From an uncultured Erysipelotrichaceae bacterium (GTDB lineage: Bacteria; Bacillota_I; Bacilli_A; Erysipelotrichales; Coprobacillaceae): a stretch of 6,352 nucleotides of DNA. A model generated the notes under the pieces. That model ran no database searches, had not been told where the DNA came from, and saw only the letters and a program-made list of their open reading frames with translations. The stretch covers positions 1 through 6,352 of the forward strand of contig CAMFRJ010000075.1 in assembly GCA_945981915.1 (NCBI GenBank), written 5' to 3'. Position numbers and translations under genes: made by a program. Positions within the stretch are counted from its first letter, which is position 1. Each line of letters opens with the position of its first letter. This document shows positions 6,314 through 6,352 of this stretch, in pieces.

Positions 6314-6342
6314 ATTATATTGAATATTAAATATGAAGTCAA
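6314..6342 (-). promoter_or_regulatory. Sigma-A promoter of thrC-thrB
   Basis: TTGACT (6337-6342) and TATAAT (6314-6319) are separated by exactly 17 nt. Transcription should begin near 6307, giving a leader of about 19 nt before the thrC ATG. That leaves no room for a T-box, riboswitch or threonine-rich attenuator, so any threonine control of this promoter must act at initiation, for example through a repressor binding near it. Confidence 0.88.
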
Positions 6343-6352
6343 TATTGTATAC

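Noticed and set aside
6289..6342. 18-residue N-terminal extension of ThrC from TTG 6340-6342
   Set aside because: The extension overlaps both the -35 and -10 boxes, and the GGAGGATT site points to ATG 6286-6288, which gives the usual family N terminus.
1..6352. CRISPR array, tRNA or rRNA genes, intact insertion sequence
   Set aside because: I saw no regularly spaced repeats, no tRNA-like cloverleaf, no rRNA sequence and no transposase or terminal inverted repeats. The only long repeat is the pair at 226-308 and 1458-1540.

Overview
The window is low-GC DNA with Gram-positive style signals: strong AGGAGG-like ribosome binding sites, consensus sigma-A promoters and Rho-independent terminators. 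Codon use and protein character fit a gut-type Bacillota, and I would guess Erysipelotrichia or a relative. That placement is an impression from the proteins, not a measured result. Nearly everything lies on the minus strand; the one plus-strand gene is a small HTH regulator.

Layout from left to right. Positions 1-225 hold no gene I can support. Positions 226-1540 form an island-like segment: an 83-bp imperfect direct repeat (226-308 and 1458-1540) brackets a broken DUF1016/YhcG-type PD-(D/E)XK nuclease gene (384-1397, minus). Each repeat copy contains the last four codons and stop of rpsI plus its terminator hairpin. The nuclease gene has five in-frame stop codons but no frameshift. Positions 1524-2365 are rpsI and rplM (ribosomal proteins S9 and L13), transcribed rplM then rpsI from a perfect-consensus promoter through a short structured leader. 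Positions 2495-3471 are a two-gene unit: an unrecognised 80-aa protein, then a cinnamoyl/feruloyl-esterase-like alpha/beta hydrolase joined to it by a TAATG overlap. Positions 3646-3879 are a divergent XRE-family regulator. Positions 3901-6288 are the threonine operon thrC-thrB, with its own promoter at 6314-6342.

The genes work in separate modules. rplM-rpsI supply ribosome subunits. ThrB phosphorylates homoserine and ThrC converts the product to threonine; homoserine dehydrogenase is not in the window. The small regulator converges on thrB, and the two share one 13-bp hairpin terminator that contains both stop codons. It diverges from the 80-aa/hydrolase unit and could regulate that unit or itself.

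No clearly new system is visible. The part most worth a second look is the rpsI 3'-end duplication with the nonsense-only pseudogene, which resembles the remnant of an element integrated at the rpsI 3' end.
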